In this document: piece by piece, positions 35,978 through 44,792 of the stretch | Position numbering within the stretch: position 1 is the first letter of the stretch | Layout of the letters: each line of letters opens with the position of its first letter | Assembly: GCA_002127285.1 (NCBI GenBank) | Contig: NFUW01000001.1 | Span: 446,057 to 510,056 of the forward strand | Direction of reading: 5' to 3' | DNA: 64,000 bases | Origin: Chitinophagaceae bacterium IBVUCB1 | GTDB lineage: Bacteria > Bacteroidota > Bacteroidia > Chitinophagales > Chitinophagaceae | Notes under the pieces: generated by a model | What the model saw: only the letters and a program-made list of their open reading frames with translations | Told to the model about the DNA's origin: nothing | Database searches by the model: none | Translations under genes and position numbers: made by a program

Positions 35978-37897
35978 TTAGATAACACGCATTTCGGTTT
36001 CTGGACTTAGTTGTTTGAGCAACTGTTTCACATTCTCTTTAGCAGTATCATTCTTAAACGATGAATCCCTGAACACGACACGCAATGGTGTGTATTTTGC
36101 TATTTCTTTGGCAAAAGCTTCATCAATGTCTTTATCAAAGCAAGCCATCAAAGAATTTTCAGCGACCTTAAAAACTGTCCTGTCGATAATTGATAACTGC
36201 TCAATTTTTAGTGAAAGGGGTAACCCCCAATCCAACATCACCTGCGCCAATAAATCATCACCACTTCTACCAGGCTTTACATTGTCTGCAAATAATTCCA
36301 GGTTCTCCTGTTTATAATCTTGAGGCCTATAATAAACATCTTGCATATTGCTTTCATCAAGACGATAGACACGGAAGCCGTAATCAATTTCCGCACCAGT
36401 TTCAGCTTTTATTTTCTTCGCTGCACGTCTGATACGCTCTTTTCCAATATCACAAATTGTTTTATATCCTTGTTGCCAAGAAGACGCATCTTCTTGCAAT
36501 GACTCTGGCACTTGAACCATAATAAAACGCCTGTTCCCGTTGTCATTGGCGTTAAGTTCTAAGACAGCATGTGCGGTGGTACCAGAGCCTGAAAAAAAGT
36601 CTAAAAAGATAGCTCCTGTGTCTGGTGGGGCAGCATATTGTATTAAGTCACTTAGCATTTCTACAGGTTTTGGGTTTGTAAAATTTATATCTCCCATTAT
36701 TGACCTGTATTTTTTAGTGGCTCCGTCCGTTGAGTAAGCTGAACCAGCCATTACAGATTTTGGCTTAATTCTTCTTAATTCACCATTTTGCTCTAAATAG
36801 TCTTTTTCATATATATTGTATCTATTTGTACCTTGTACGGGTTTGCCAATCAATAAATCAATCCGTTGTTTCACGGTATCCTTACCCCATCTCCATCGAC
36901 CAGCGGTGCCATCCGATTTTTTTGGAATGGCCTCTATGGAATATATCTCGCTTTTATTAAGTGAGACCGTTCCAGATGTAGGGTCAACATATATAGGGAA
37001 GTACATGTTAGGCCTTTCTGCGCGAGTGTCAGGTCCACCACGTTTCCTTAATTCGATTAGTCTATATTTTTGATCATCTTGCCCTTCATTATAAGTTGAT
37101 AACTTATCGTCAGGTAGTGAAAGTCCATACTCTTGAAACTCATCTGTTTTAACATACATAAAAAGTTTCTCGTTTGCTGTGGCAATGTACTTCTTATCAT
37201 TCCTTCCTTTGAGGTTATTAACAACAGTAATATCAGAAATGAAGTTGTTCTCCCCAAATATCTCATCTAACATTTTTTTCAGATTGTGAGCTTCATGGTC
37301 ATCGATTGAGACAAATATCATCCCATCGTTAGCTAATAGATTCCTCGCTAATTTTAATCGTGGATACATCATAGTTAGCCAGATAGAATGGTAGCGTCCT
37401 TCAGTTTCAACGTTGGGCACTAACCTTTGACTATATTCATTAGTTTGTCCTGATTGCTCTTTAAATTCAACTGAATCTTGCTTGAAATTGTCACGATAAA
37501 CAAAATCCTTACCCGTATTATATGGTGGGTCGATGTAAATCATCTTGACTTTGCCAAGGTAACTCTCTTGCAAAAGTTTCAACACTTCCAGATTGTCACC
37601 TTCAATGTAGAGGTTCTCTGTATTGTCAAAATCAACTGAATCTTCCCGCACTGGACGCAAGGTTTTTGTGGTAGGCAAGTTTGCTGTAACAATAGCCTCT
37701 TTCTTGCCTGGCCATTCCAGGCGGTAGCGTTCTTTAGTCCCTTCTACGATATAATTATTCAACTCCTGTTTTAGCAGATCGAAGTCAACTACCAACCCCT
37801 CTGCGGATTCTGTCACGCAGTTAGGGAACAAGGCTGCTATTTTCTTAACATTATTATTCGCTCCATCCGGAGTCGTCATATCCAGCTTATCTGTCAT
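35978..37897 (-). CDS. type III-like DNA methyltransferase (Mod)
   Basis: 639 residues. Catalytic motif IV YIDPPYNTGKDF at 121-132 comes before the SAM motif I FLDFFSGSGTTAHAV (near 446), the beta-class order of N6-adenine type III Mod proteins. The region between them (about 190-430) is the target-recognition part. Head of the mod-res-SNF2-DUF4391 operon. The modified site cannot be predicted. The 163-bp gap to the ATPase gene upstream contains TACTTTTG at 38020-38027 on the minus strand, a possible promoter. Confidence 0.93.
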   Translation of the reverse strand: MTDKLDMTTPDGANNNVKKIAALFPNCVTESAEGLVVDFDLLKQELNNYIVEGTKERYRLEWPGKKEAIVTANLPTTKTLRPVREDSVDFDNTENLYIEGDNLEVLKLLQESYLGKVKMIYIDPPYNTGKDFVYRDNFKQDSVEFKEQSGQTNEYSQRLVPNVETEGRYHSIWLTMMYPRLKLARNLLANDGMIFVSIDDHEAHNLKKMLDEIFGENNFISDITVVNNLKGRNDKKYIATANEKLFMYVKTDEFQEYGLSLPDDKLSTYNEGQDDQKYRLIELRKRGGPDTRAERPNMYFPIYVDPTSGTVSLNKSEIYSIEAIPKKSDGTAGRWRWGKDTVKQRIDLLIGKPVQGTNRYNIYEKDYLEQNGELRRIKPKSVMAGSAYSTDGATKKYRSIMGDINFTNPKPVEMLSDLIQYAAPPDTGAIFLDFFSGSGTTAHAVLELNANDNGNRRFIMVQVPESLQEDASSWQQGYKTICDIGKERIRRAAKKIKAETGAEIDYGFRVYRLDESNMQDVYYRPQDYKQENLELFADNVKPGRSGDDLLAQVMLDWGLPLSLKIEQLSIIDRTVFKVAENSLMACFDKDIDEAFAKEIAKYTPLRVVFRDSSFKNDTAKENVKQLLKQLSPETEMRVI

Positions 37898-38060
37898 GGT
37901 ATGTCCACTTATATAAATTATCAGGTTATTATTGCCGAAAATTAAGGTTATTAAAAGGCAGTAATTAACAAACCTTCTAATATTAACCCTTTAAAATCCT
38001 AAATTAAACGATTTATACCCAAAAGTATCATAAGACTGTTGCGGGATAGGACTATTCAAG

Positions 38061-40064
38061 TCAGATATTTAATTTATTGAAAAATATCTTGTTACGGAGA
38101 TTGGCATCACGAAGCAGCTTTCTAAAACTAATTATTTCGACATACATTTTGTATCCGGAATGAAACCCAAAGTAGCCCTCACCATCAGGACTTTGTGTTA
38201 ATGAATGAACTTTGGCAAAGCCTTTTATCTTATCCGTCAAATCTGCGACTACATAACAATATACTGGCGTATTCTCGTTAACCTTTACTTTTTCCAATCC
38301 GTCAGGCAATTCGTACTTGCCAGCACGAATTTTTTCTATGTATTCACCTACCTGAAGCACTGGGTCTTCTTCTTGTTTATACGTCTCTCGTTTCGGACGT
38401 TTAAATTCAAAGACAGTTAATGGGTTGCTGAATTCATTATCACCATTCCTAAATGTTTTCTTTTTATCAAAGATTAATAGGTCTGGCTCATCTAATGCGT
38501 CTTTCTTTTTTGATATTTTTTTGTCAGATGCAACATATTCAGAAAAGACCAGGCGTTCATCTAGCAACCAAAGGTTATGGTCTTCGTATGATACGTTTGT
38601 AGAGTCTTTCCCCATAGGAAAAATAATTTCATGAATCTCTTTCTCAAGATTGGTTTTTCCATCGGTGTTTCTTCGCAATAAATCTTCAAAAATCTGAAGC
38701 ACAGTCTTTCTGGTGCTTACATAGTGAGCTAAGTCATTTTTGCCAGCTTCAGTAATTTTAGAAATAACACCCGCTAACTTTTCTTCAAACTCGTTATTTT
38801 CAGCTTGAAGGATTTCACTAATTTCAGCCTTGGCTTCTTGTTCTTTACGGAACTTGACCTGTTGTAGTGTCAATTCGATTTTTTCATTGCTCAAAGAGTA
38901 TGGCATTGAAGCAAAGTCTAAATCATTGATATATGGCTTGTGCCAGGGAGCCTCATCATTTATATACTCAACAATCTTTTTACGCTTTTTATCACTTCTA
39001 ACCTGTACTTCCTTCTTAAATGCCTCTTTGGTAACTTCTGCCGCCCTTGCCTCAATGTCTGCTTGAGAAAGCGGATATATACTGTCTCCTCGTTCCTTGT
39101 CAAAATTGAATGTTTCTCGTTCATGTGAAACAGACTCATTTAGGTAATCACCTAAAACATATGTTTTTATAATATAGTTTTTCCGTGTATAACTTTCCCC
39201 GTTTTGCTCCTCCTCAAAAAAATCGTCCTCAAACTCAGGTATGTAGTTATGCAACGATACGTCAGTAACTTCACGATTATTTGCAGTGAGGCTTATTTTA
39301 CTCCGCAGGTTACCGGCAAAATATACTTTAAAAATCTTTGCGACAAATTCTTGTTTTACCTCACTATAGGAGTTGGCCAACGAAAAATTTACAGAGTCTA
39401 CTAATCGTATATCACTTGTGACGGATACGAAATCATTTAGAACGATTGTATGGCTTCCATCAAATTCTTTTAACACAATTTGAGGGCAGTTAAATTTCTC
39501 GTTGATAAAAAATATAAGCAGTTTTTCAACCAACTTCCTTGCAATAGTGTCTAATTCTTTGTCAAGCAGGTTTTCGTTTAAAACTGTGTTCAGAAAAAGA
39601 GTTGTACCGGATTCTGCTTGGTTCGCAATTTCATCGTTCGTCTCTTTTTCAATAATCTGGTACTTTTTCCCAAATACAAATGTTCTTTTAAATACCTTTT
39701 CATTTTCATGATAGATACTTTCAACTTTTGCATCATTAAAGTACTTCAGGAACATGAACCTACCAAAGCCTTTGCCTCCGGCATCTATTTTATTTTCAGT
39801 TAAATATGTATCAAATGAATCCCTGTTTTTTGGAGTAAACCCAATCCCATTGTCGCTAACCTCAAAACTCTTGATAGAAGGTATGCTATTATCATTCAGC
39901 GATAAAGTATTTTCTCGCTTAACCGAGATAGTTATTCGGCCATTCTCTACTCCGCTTTCCGTGATTGCGTCTATCGAATTTACAATCGCCTCAATGATAG
40001 GAGTATAGACGTTGGTCTTACTTCTAATATTTTTTATGATGCCTTGTATATTTAACCTACTCAT
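38061..40064 (-). CDS. GHKL ATPase with possible C-terminal PD-(D/E)xK nuclease
   Basis: 667 residues. GHKL fold at the N-terminus: IIEAIVNSIDAI (22-34), SDNGIGFT (70-77) and GGKGFGRFMFLK (97-108), as in HSP90/MORC/MutL-type ATPases. Central helical part (TEAGKNDLAHYVSTRKTVLQIFEDLL). Near the C-terminus DEPDLLIFDKKK (near 528) and LTVFEFKRPKR (near 551) fit a PD-(D/E)xK nuclease core. Follows kwaB after 19 bp on the same strand. It has the form of an ATP-dependent effector; its role with Kiwa is inference. Confidence 0.8.
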   Translation of the reverse strand: MSRLNIQGIIKNIRSKTNVYTPIIEAIVNSIDAITESGVENGRITISVKRENTLSLNDNSIPSIKSFEVSDNGIGFTPKNRDSFDTYLTENKIDAGGKGFGRFMFLKYFNDAKVESIYHENEKVFKRTFVFGKKYQIIEKETNDEIANQAESGTTLFLNTVLNENLLDKELDTIARKLVEKLLIFFINEKFNCPQIVLKEFDGSHTIVLNDFVSVTSDIRLVDSVNFSLANSYSEVKQEFVAKIFKVYFAGNLRSKISLTANNREVTDVSLHNYIPEFEDDFFEEEQNGESYTRKNYIIKTYVLGDYLNESVSHERETFNFDKERGDSIYPLSQADIEARAAEVTKEAFKKEVQVRSDKKRKKIVEYINDEAPWHKPYINDLDFASMPYSLSNEKIELTLQQVKFRKEQEAKAEISEILQAENNEFEEKLAGVISKITEAGKNDLAHYVSTRKTVLQIFEDLLRRNTDGKTNLEKEIHEIIFPMGKDSTNVSYEDHNLWLLDERLVFSEYVASDKKISKKKDALDEPDLLIFDKKKTFRNGDNEFSNPLTVFEFKRPKRETYKQEEDPVLQVGEYIEKIRAGKYELPDGLEKVKVNENTPVYCYVVADLTDKIKGFAKVHSLTQSPDGEGYFGFHSGYKMYVEIISFRKLLRDANLRNKIFFNKLNI

Positions 40065-40083
40065 ATCGCGTACCGTACAAAAG

Positions 40084-41109
40084 TTACCCAGCTTCTACAA
40101 TGTCAATCTTCCTGCCAGCAAATGTACCATAGGATTTGCCTGATACCTCACCTCGTTTATAATAATCGGCTAACATTTTAAGTGCCAGGTCAATATCCGC
40201 TTCATCTTCAATATTGAGCTTGCCCTCTTTAATTTTCAATTTGTCACCGTATTGTTTACAGACCTTTTGCATCTTCTTGATTATTGCCGGGCTTAGATCA
40301 CGGTAATTACCAATTTTAGATAGTCTTACCAGTTTTTTGTGAATTGAAGGGTTGCTTTCAATTTGCTGCTTAACCAGGTCAAGGCCTTCAATCATTTTTG
40401 TCTCAATTAATTCAACTAACACTTCTGATGCCTGCACCTTATATTCTTCTTCCAATCCAATTATCTGTTCAAACTGTGTTTTTTTGGCGATATAGAACGT
40501 ATCCTCGTAGAATATACAATCTACCTGCTTATCAAGGTTGACTGTTTCTCCCTCTATCAGCTCCAGTTTTTGGCTTCTTGTGTTAAATATTGTCCTTATC
40601 GTCTTTTGCAATTTGGTATGCTTGTTACCATCTTTTTCATCAACAGCTACCTTCCCGGATAATATTTTCCTGAAAGTGTATATCCAATCATCTTTCTTAT
40701 TAAAGAACCCTACACAATAAGCCCAAAGTTCTTCAGTCTTGATAATGTCTTCAAGGCTTTTTATTTTAGGTGGGTTTGACTGAAGCTGATTATTGACAAC
40801 ATCAGCAAATGACATAGCTTTGTTCGTCATGTGGTAGGTGAATAACTGTTCCGTATCATCGGTAATTACATCATATTCATGCATTTCTGTTTTCTTACGG
40901 AGCAAATATTGTAATTGCTCTTTCGTCAGATCATGGAGGTGCTGGCGGATTTCATCATTAACGTCAATCTGATATACTTTGAAATCATATTTATCCAGGA
41001 TTTTTGCTGACTTTTTCATGTCAGGTTTTAAAACCCGTGTAATAAAATACAGGTGTGTATTGTTCACCTTTATTCCGTCAACCTTGTCAAAAAAATCGCT
41101 TAGTATCAT
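40084..41109 (-). CDS. kwaB: KwaB-like (DUF4868) protein of a Kiwa system
   Basis: 341 residues, near the family length. Signature stretch YQIDVNDEIRQHLHDLTKEQLQYLL, YDVITDDTEQLFTYHMTNKAMSFADVVNNQL matches the DUF4868 domain, which defines KwaB. In the E. coli Kiwa system KwaB works with the membrane protein KwaA; it binds phage DNA and blocks its late stages. Here a four-helix membrane protein starts immediately upstream (9-bp gap), completing the pair. Confidence 0.85.
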   Translation of the reverse strand: MILSDFFDKVDGIKVNNTHLYFITRVLKPDMKKSAKILDKYDFKVYQIDVNDEIRQHLHDLTKEQLQYLLRKKTEMHEYDVITDDTEQLFTYHMTNKAMSFADVVNNQLQSNPPKIKSLEDIIKTEELWAYCVGFFNKKDDWIYTFRKILSGKVAVDEKDGNKHTKLQKTIRTIFNTRSQKLELIEGETVNLDKQVDCIFYEDTFYIAKKTQFEQIIGLEEEYKVQASEVLVELIETKMIEGLDLVKQQIESNPSIHKKLVRLSKIGNYRDLSPAIIKKMQKVCKQYGDKLKIKEGKLNIEDEADIDLALKMLADYYKRGEVSGKSYGTFAGRKIDIVEAG

Positions 41110-41118
41110 GCCTGATTA

Positions 41119-41733
41119 TTAATTGTTATTAATTGCGAAATAGAGCTTATGTCCAATTTCATAAAGTTTAAGCTCACAGTCTTCCATTAAATACTTGTCC
41201 CTCGAAATTATCAATCCCTTTTTACTCTTATCCTTTGCAGAGTATTCAATCTCATAGATTGCATATTTAAAACTCAACAGAGGGTTTATCAATAGAAGGG
41301 ATGAATTGATATATATTCTATAAATCACTACCAGCAAAAAAAGGACCGAGAAACACTCATACCAGCCACTAAAACTCTGGAATAAGAATGGTATAATGTA
41401 TGTGGCGATATAGCCAATAGCTTCACTATTCTTATTTGTCACTTCTTTGACGGTAACAGGAAAACCGTTTTCTGCAACTTCCTCAATATTGGAGAGTGTT
41501 TTTGTGAAACCTACTAATCCCAAAATTGAAACTGCAATCAGGATAGTTGAGAGTCCGAATTTTGTAAGGAAAATTGATGTGCTGTCTAAGCTAAAGCCTC
41601 CCCAATTTAAATAATTGATATTTTCTGAAACCTGGCGAACTATTATCAGTATAAATAATGGCAGATATGAGGATACAAATAGCGCGAATTGTGCTATCCC
41701 ATGCAAGTTATTTATTTGCGCTTTCGGGGCCAT
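41119..41733 (-). CDS. kwaA: KwaA-like membrane protein of a Kiwa system
   Basis: 204 residues from ATG 41733 (a TTG at 41757 is also in frame). Four hydrophobic segments: IAQFALFVSSYLPLFILIIV, LTKFGLSTILIAVSILGLVG, AIGYIATYIIPFLFQSF and CFSVLFLLVVIYRIYI, then a cytoplasmic charged tail. Size, four helices and the adjacent DUF4868 gene fit KwaA, the membrane sensor of Kiwa. Last gene before the right border, and first gene of the kwaA-kwaB-ATPase operon. Sequence similarity alone is weak because KwaA varies widely. Confidence 0.72.
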   Translation of the reverse strand: MAPKAQINNLHGIAQFALFVSSYLPLFILIIVRQVSENINYLNWGGFSLDSTSIFLTKFGLSTILIAVSILGLVGFTKTLSNIEEVAENGFPVTVKEVTNKNSEAIGYIATYIIPFLFQSFSGWYECFSVLFLLVVIYRIYINSSLLLINPLLSFKYAIYEIEYSAKDKSKKGLIISRDKYLMEDCELKLYEIGHKLYFAINNN

Positions 41734-41925
41734 GTTTTCAATTATACATTTTTTCAATGCATATAGATAGTGTGTATGGGTAGTAATGAAGGTTGTGCCT
41801 CATCTGTAAAAATATAATAATCGCAATTAAATACCAGAGAATTTACCAGTTAGATATTCCTTATTTGGTAATAAATAAGCGACTAACTATTGTTGGATTC
41901 GTGTTAGTCGGTTATTTAAATGAAA

Positions 41926-41949
41926 TGTTCGACCATTGTTCGACCAAAG
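41926..41949 (+). repeat. arm-type repeat, right
   Basis: Identical to 1954-1977 over 24 bp, in the same orientation, 44 bp inside the right border. Confidence 0.65.
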
Positions 41950-41953
41950 AAAA

Positions 41954-41984
41954 AAGCAGCTATGAATTTTCGTCATAACTGCTT
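41954..41984 (-). terminator. element-borne copy of the tRNA-Phe terminator
   Basis: Twelve-bp stem (41954-41965 with 41973-41984) matching the chromosomal one at 1763-1795 with one difference that gives a G-U pair on the minus-strand RNA. A run of T follows on the minus strand. It lies inside the element, downstream of the working tRNA-Phe. Confidence 0.75.
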
Positions 41985-41993
41985 GATTTTTAA

Positions 41994-42038
41994 GTGGTGC
42001 GGGAGGGAATTGAACCCCCGACACAAGGATTTTCAGTC
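41994..42038. repeat. right attachment site (within tRNA-Phe)
   Basis: Identical over 45 bp to 1807-1851. This copy is joined to the 5' half of tRNA-Phe and rebuilds a complete gene. Confidence 0.92.
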
Positions 42039-42067
42039 CTTTGCTCTACCAACTGAGCTACCGCACC
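41995..42067 (-). tRNA. tRNA-Phe (GAA)
   Basis: 73 nt. Acceptor arms GGTGCGG and CCGCACC pair fully, the anticodon loop reads CTGAAAA with anticodon GAA, the T loop is GTTCAAT, and the discriminator base is A. CCA is not encoded. Its 3' part was supplied by the integrated element. Confidence 0.95.
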
Positions 42068-42131
42068 TTCCCGTTTTGGGATTGCAAAAATAGGTTTAAT
42101 ATCCAATTTTCCAAAAATGATGCTAAACTAT

Positions 42132-43493
42132 TTACTGTATAGCTACGCCGGTAACTGCCTGTAGTGCCGCACCATCATATACCATCAGCTTGTATAGCCC
42201 TGCAGGCAAGGTTTTCACACCGATGGCAGTAGATGAATTTTGCAGTTTTCCCTGCATCACTACTTGTCCGTTCATATTCACAATCTTATAATCTGCACTG
42301 CCTTTAAATACATACTGCTTTATTTTAATTGTAAGCATATCTGTAGCAGGGTTGGGGTACGCTTCTATACTTGGCTGCTGGTTTTCTGTTTGTGCTATGC
42401 TGTTGTAAGACGGGTCGTATATCTCCACTATCCTGTCTATACGTGTACCTGTGCCGCTTGATGCCGAATTGCTGGTAGAAATATAGATACGCCCTTCGGG
42501 TGATATACATATATCGCGCAGGCGGCGGTATTTTATCAATGCCACTTTGCTGATGCTGCTTACATCATCGCTTGCGGTGTTCAGTTTCAGTTGGTATAGT
42601 GTAGAGTCTTTCAATGTTGTCATCAGCAGCGATTTCTGAAACTGCGGAAACATAGGATGGTCGTAATAATCCATACCGCATACAGCCAGTGTGGGTGTCC
42701 AAGCCTCAATAGGTTCAACAACGGCAGAATCGTTACAGAAACTAATTTCGGTAGCCGTGTTGCAATAACCTTGCACGGTAGGCCATCCGTAGTTTCGTCC
42801 TTTTTGTATTACGTTCACTTCGTCGTCAGTATTGGCACCATGTTCTGTCTGGTATATTTTGCCATTGGCATACACCATGCCTTGCGCGTTTCTATGTCCC
42901 CAACTCCATGCGGCATTGCCTGCTATGGGATTGTCTGCAGGTATGCTGCCGTCAAGATTCAGGCGCAGCAGTTTGCCATTCAGCGAGCCTAGGTTTTGAG
43001 AAGTAGATGTAACGGTTGCATCTCCAGTAGTAATGTATAAGTATCCGTCAATTATCAACAACCTGCACCCATTATGAAAGCTGGCAGCACCTATGTTTTC
43101 TATGATTGTTTGCGGGTTTTGCAATGTGTTGGTAGTACTGTTATACTCGTAACGCGCCACACGCAGCTTATATACCGATGCATCCAAATAATTATAGGCA
43201 ACAAATACATGCGGCGTATTGCTGAATTGCGGGTGCAGTACCATACCAAGCATTCCGCCCTCGCTCTGTATGCGGGTATTCGTTTCATTATACAATGTAT
43301 CTATCTTGCCGCTGGCAGGTTGCATTCGGCAGATGTAGCCGTTCTTTTGTGTAAACCATATATGATTATCGGGCCCGTACACAAGCTCCCAAGGTATAAA
43401 GAGTGAATCGCGTACTACACGCACTGTCAGTTGAGCTTCAGCATCAGTATCGACAGAGAAAACAATCAGCAATAACAGTAACAGCTTTTTCAT
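42132..43493 (-). CDS. secreted PQQ-type glucose/sorbosone dehydrogenase with T9SS sorting domain
   Basis: 453 residues. Signal peptide 1-20 (LLLLLLIVFSVDTDAEA). Beta-propeller of the glucose/sorbosone dehydrogenase family: GGMLGMVLHPQFSNTPHVFVAYN, SFHNGCRLLI, GHRNAQGMVY, GRNYGWPTVQG. Type IX secretion C-terminal domain from about residue 375 (AYPNPATDMLTIKI ... GLYKLMVYDG). Secreted or surface-attached; would oxidise sugars with quinone cofactor. A lone gene; starts near a divergent pnuC with 82 bp between. Confidence 0.88.
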   Translation of the reverse strand: MKKLLLLLLIVFSVDTDAEAQLTVRVVRDSLFIPWELVYGPDNHIWFTQKNGYICRMQPASGKIDTLYNETNTRIQSEGGMLGMVLHPQFSNTPHVFVAYNYLDASVYKLRVARYEYNSTTNTLQNPQTIIENIGAASFHNGCRLLIIDGYLYITTGDATVTSTSQNLGSLNGKLLRLNLDGSIPADNPIAGNAAWSWGHRNAQGMVYANGKIYQTEHGANTDDEVNVIQKGRNYGWPTVQGYCNTATEISFCNDSAVVEPIEAWTPTLAVCGMDYYDHPMFPQFQKSLLMTTLKDSTLYQLKLNTASDDVSSISKVALIKYRRLRDICISPEGRIYISTSNSASSGTGTRIDRIVEIYDPSYNSIAQTENQQPSIEAYPNPATDMLTIKIKQYVFKGSADYKIVNMNGQVVMQGKLQNSSTAIGVKTLPAGLYKLMVYDGAALQAVTGVAIQ

Positions 43494-43575
43494 ATACCTG
43501 TGTTTAGTATATTGAAGTTACGAAATATGCTACCAACAATGCCAGTTGTGGAATGTTGGACTATTTTTACACTCG

Positions 43576-44193
43576 ATGGATGTATCGGCAATAGCAGAAC
43601 AATTTTATACTCAACTACAAGCAACAAAGCCTGTAGAGTTTGTAGCTGTATTGTTCGGGATGATAAGTGTGATATTAGCAAACAGGAACAATGTATTGTT
43701 ATATCCTACAGGCATCATCAGCACCGTATTATATATGTGGATAATGGCAAAAGTAGGTCTGTATGCAGAGTCGTTGCTGAACCTCTATTATTTTATCATG
43801 AGCATCTATGGTTGGGCAATATGGAGTATAAGAAAAGAAAATGAAAACCCTGCTTCTATATCGCACAATACTTTTAAAGACTGGATGATAACAGTAACCA
43901 TATGCATCATAGGTGCGGGTGTACTTTACTTTGTATTATCCCGCTATACAGACTCTACCGTGCCCATGCTCGATGCCATTGTATCTGCCACTGCATGGGC
44001 GGGTATGTGGCTGCTGGCAAAGCATAAAATAGAAAACTGGCTGTTGCTTAATATATCCAACGCCATAGCCATACCATTGTATATATATAAAGGCATCCCC
44101 TTTACTGCGTTTCTAACATTGTTTTTGTTTATTGTTGCTATCTTCGGTTACTTCAGATGGAAAAAACAATATCGTATGCAGCACGCATCTTGA
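43576..44193 (+). CDS. pnuC: nicotinamide riboside transporter PnuC
   Basis: 205 residues from ATG 43576; a TTG at 43546 is less likely. PnuC features: VEFVAVLFGMISVILANRNNVLLYPTGI, SLLNLYYFIMSIYGWAIW, and LLLNISNAIAIPLYIYKG, with about seven transmembrane helices. Takes up nicotinamide riboside, which NadR (two genes downstream) phosphorylates; the pair makes an NAD salvage path. Overlaps the PAP2 gene by 37 bp. Confidence 0.9.
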   Translation: MDVSAIAEQFYTQLQATKPVEFVAVLFGMISVILANRNNVLLYPTGIISTVLYMWIMAKVGLYAESLLNLYYFIMSIYGWAIWSIRKENENPASISHNTFKDWMITVTICIIGAGVLYFVLSRYTDSTVPMLDAIVSATAWAGMWLLAKHKIENWLLLNISNAIAIPLYIYKGIPFTAFLTLFLFIVAIFGYFRWKKQYRMQHAS

Positions 44194-44792
44194 TGGCGGC
44201 AATTATCATGCTGCTGCCTTGCAGTATGCAGGCGCAAAGCAATGACATAGAATGGCTGCGCAGCATCAATGGTACACGCGGCAGTAGTGCCGATTCGTTC
44301 ATGAATGGCATCTCTCAATCTACCTACCCCATTTCTTTTGCCATACCCGCCTCGCAATTATTAATAGGCTATATAAAAAAAGATACACAAACCATTCGTA
44401 ATGGATGGCAAACGGTGGCAAGTCTGGGCACAACAGTTGTTGTAGGCTATGGCATGAAGTATGCCATCAACCGCAGCCGTCCGTACGAAAGCTATAAAGA
44501 TATTGTACCTTATCATTACGATACCGACCCATCGTTTCCATCAGGGCATACCAGTATCGCATTTGCTACGGCTACATCCATTAGTCTGCAATACCGAAAA
44601 TGGTATGTGATAGCACCTGCATACTTGTGGGCAGGCACCATTGGTTATTCGCGCATGCACTTGGGTATGCACTACCCCAGCGATGTATTGGCAGGTGCGG
44701 TAGTAGGCGCAGGTAGTGCATGGCTATCATACAAAGGGCAGCAATGGTTGCTGAAACGCAAACAACAAAAAATAAAAGGGCGTATTGAATAA
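44157..44792 (+). CDS. PAP2-family phosphatase
   Basis: 211 residues with a signal peptide or first helix at 5-25. The PAP2 catalytic motifs are all present: KYAINRSRP (KxxxxxxRP), PSFPSGHTS (PSGH) and SRMHLGMHYPSDVLAG (SRxxxxxHxxxD). Membrane or periplasmic. Lies between pnuC and nadR, overlapping both, so it is in the same operon; it might dephosphorylate external nicotinamide mononucleotide or a lipid phosphate. The substrate is not known from sequence. Confidence 0.88.
   Translation: MEKTISYAARILMAAIIMLLPCSMQAQSNDIEWLRSINGTRGSSADSFMNGISQSTYPISFAIPASQLLIGYIKKDTQTIRNGWQTVASLGTTVVVGYGMKYAINRSRPYESYKDIVPYHYDTDPSFPSGHTSIAFATATSISLQYRKWYVIAPAYLWAGTIGYSRMHLGMHYPSDVLAGAVVGAGSAWLSYKGQQWLLKRKQQKIKGRIE

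Larger units (their letters stand above)
1807..42038. mobile_element. integrative element in tRNA-Phe, about 40.2 kb
   Basis: Bordered by a 45-bp exact direct repeat (1807-1851 and 41994-42038) that is the 3' part of tRNA-Phe. A tyrosine recombinase lies next to the left border, and identical 24-bp arm-type repeats sit inside both ends. The cargo includes two integrases, a MobF relaxase with a coupling ATPase, ArdC, RadC, a resolvase and several defence modules. A full mating-pair (type IV secretion) gene set is absent, so the element is more likely mobilisable than self-transmissible. Border assignment is direct from sequence; mobility is inference. Confidence 0.9.
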
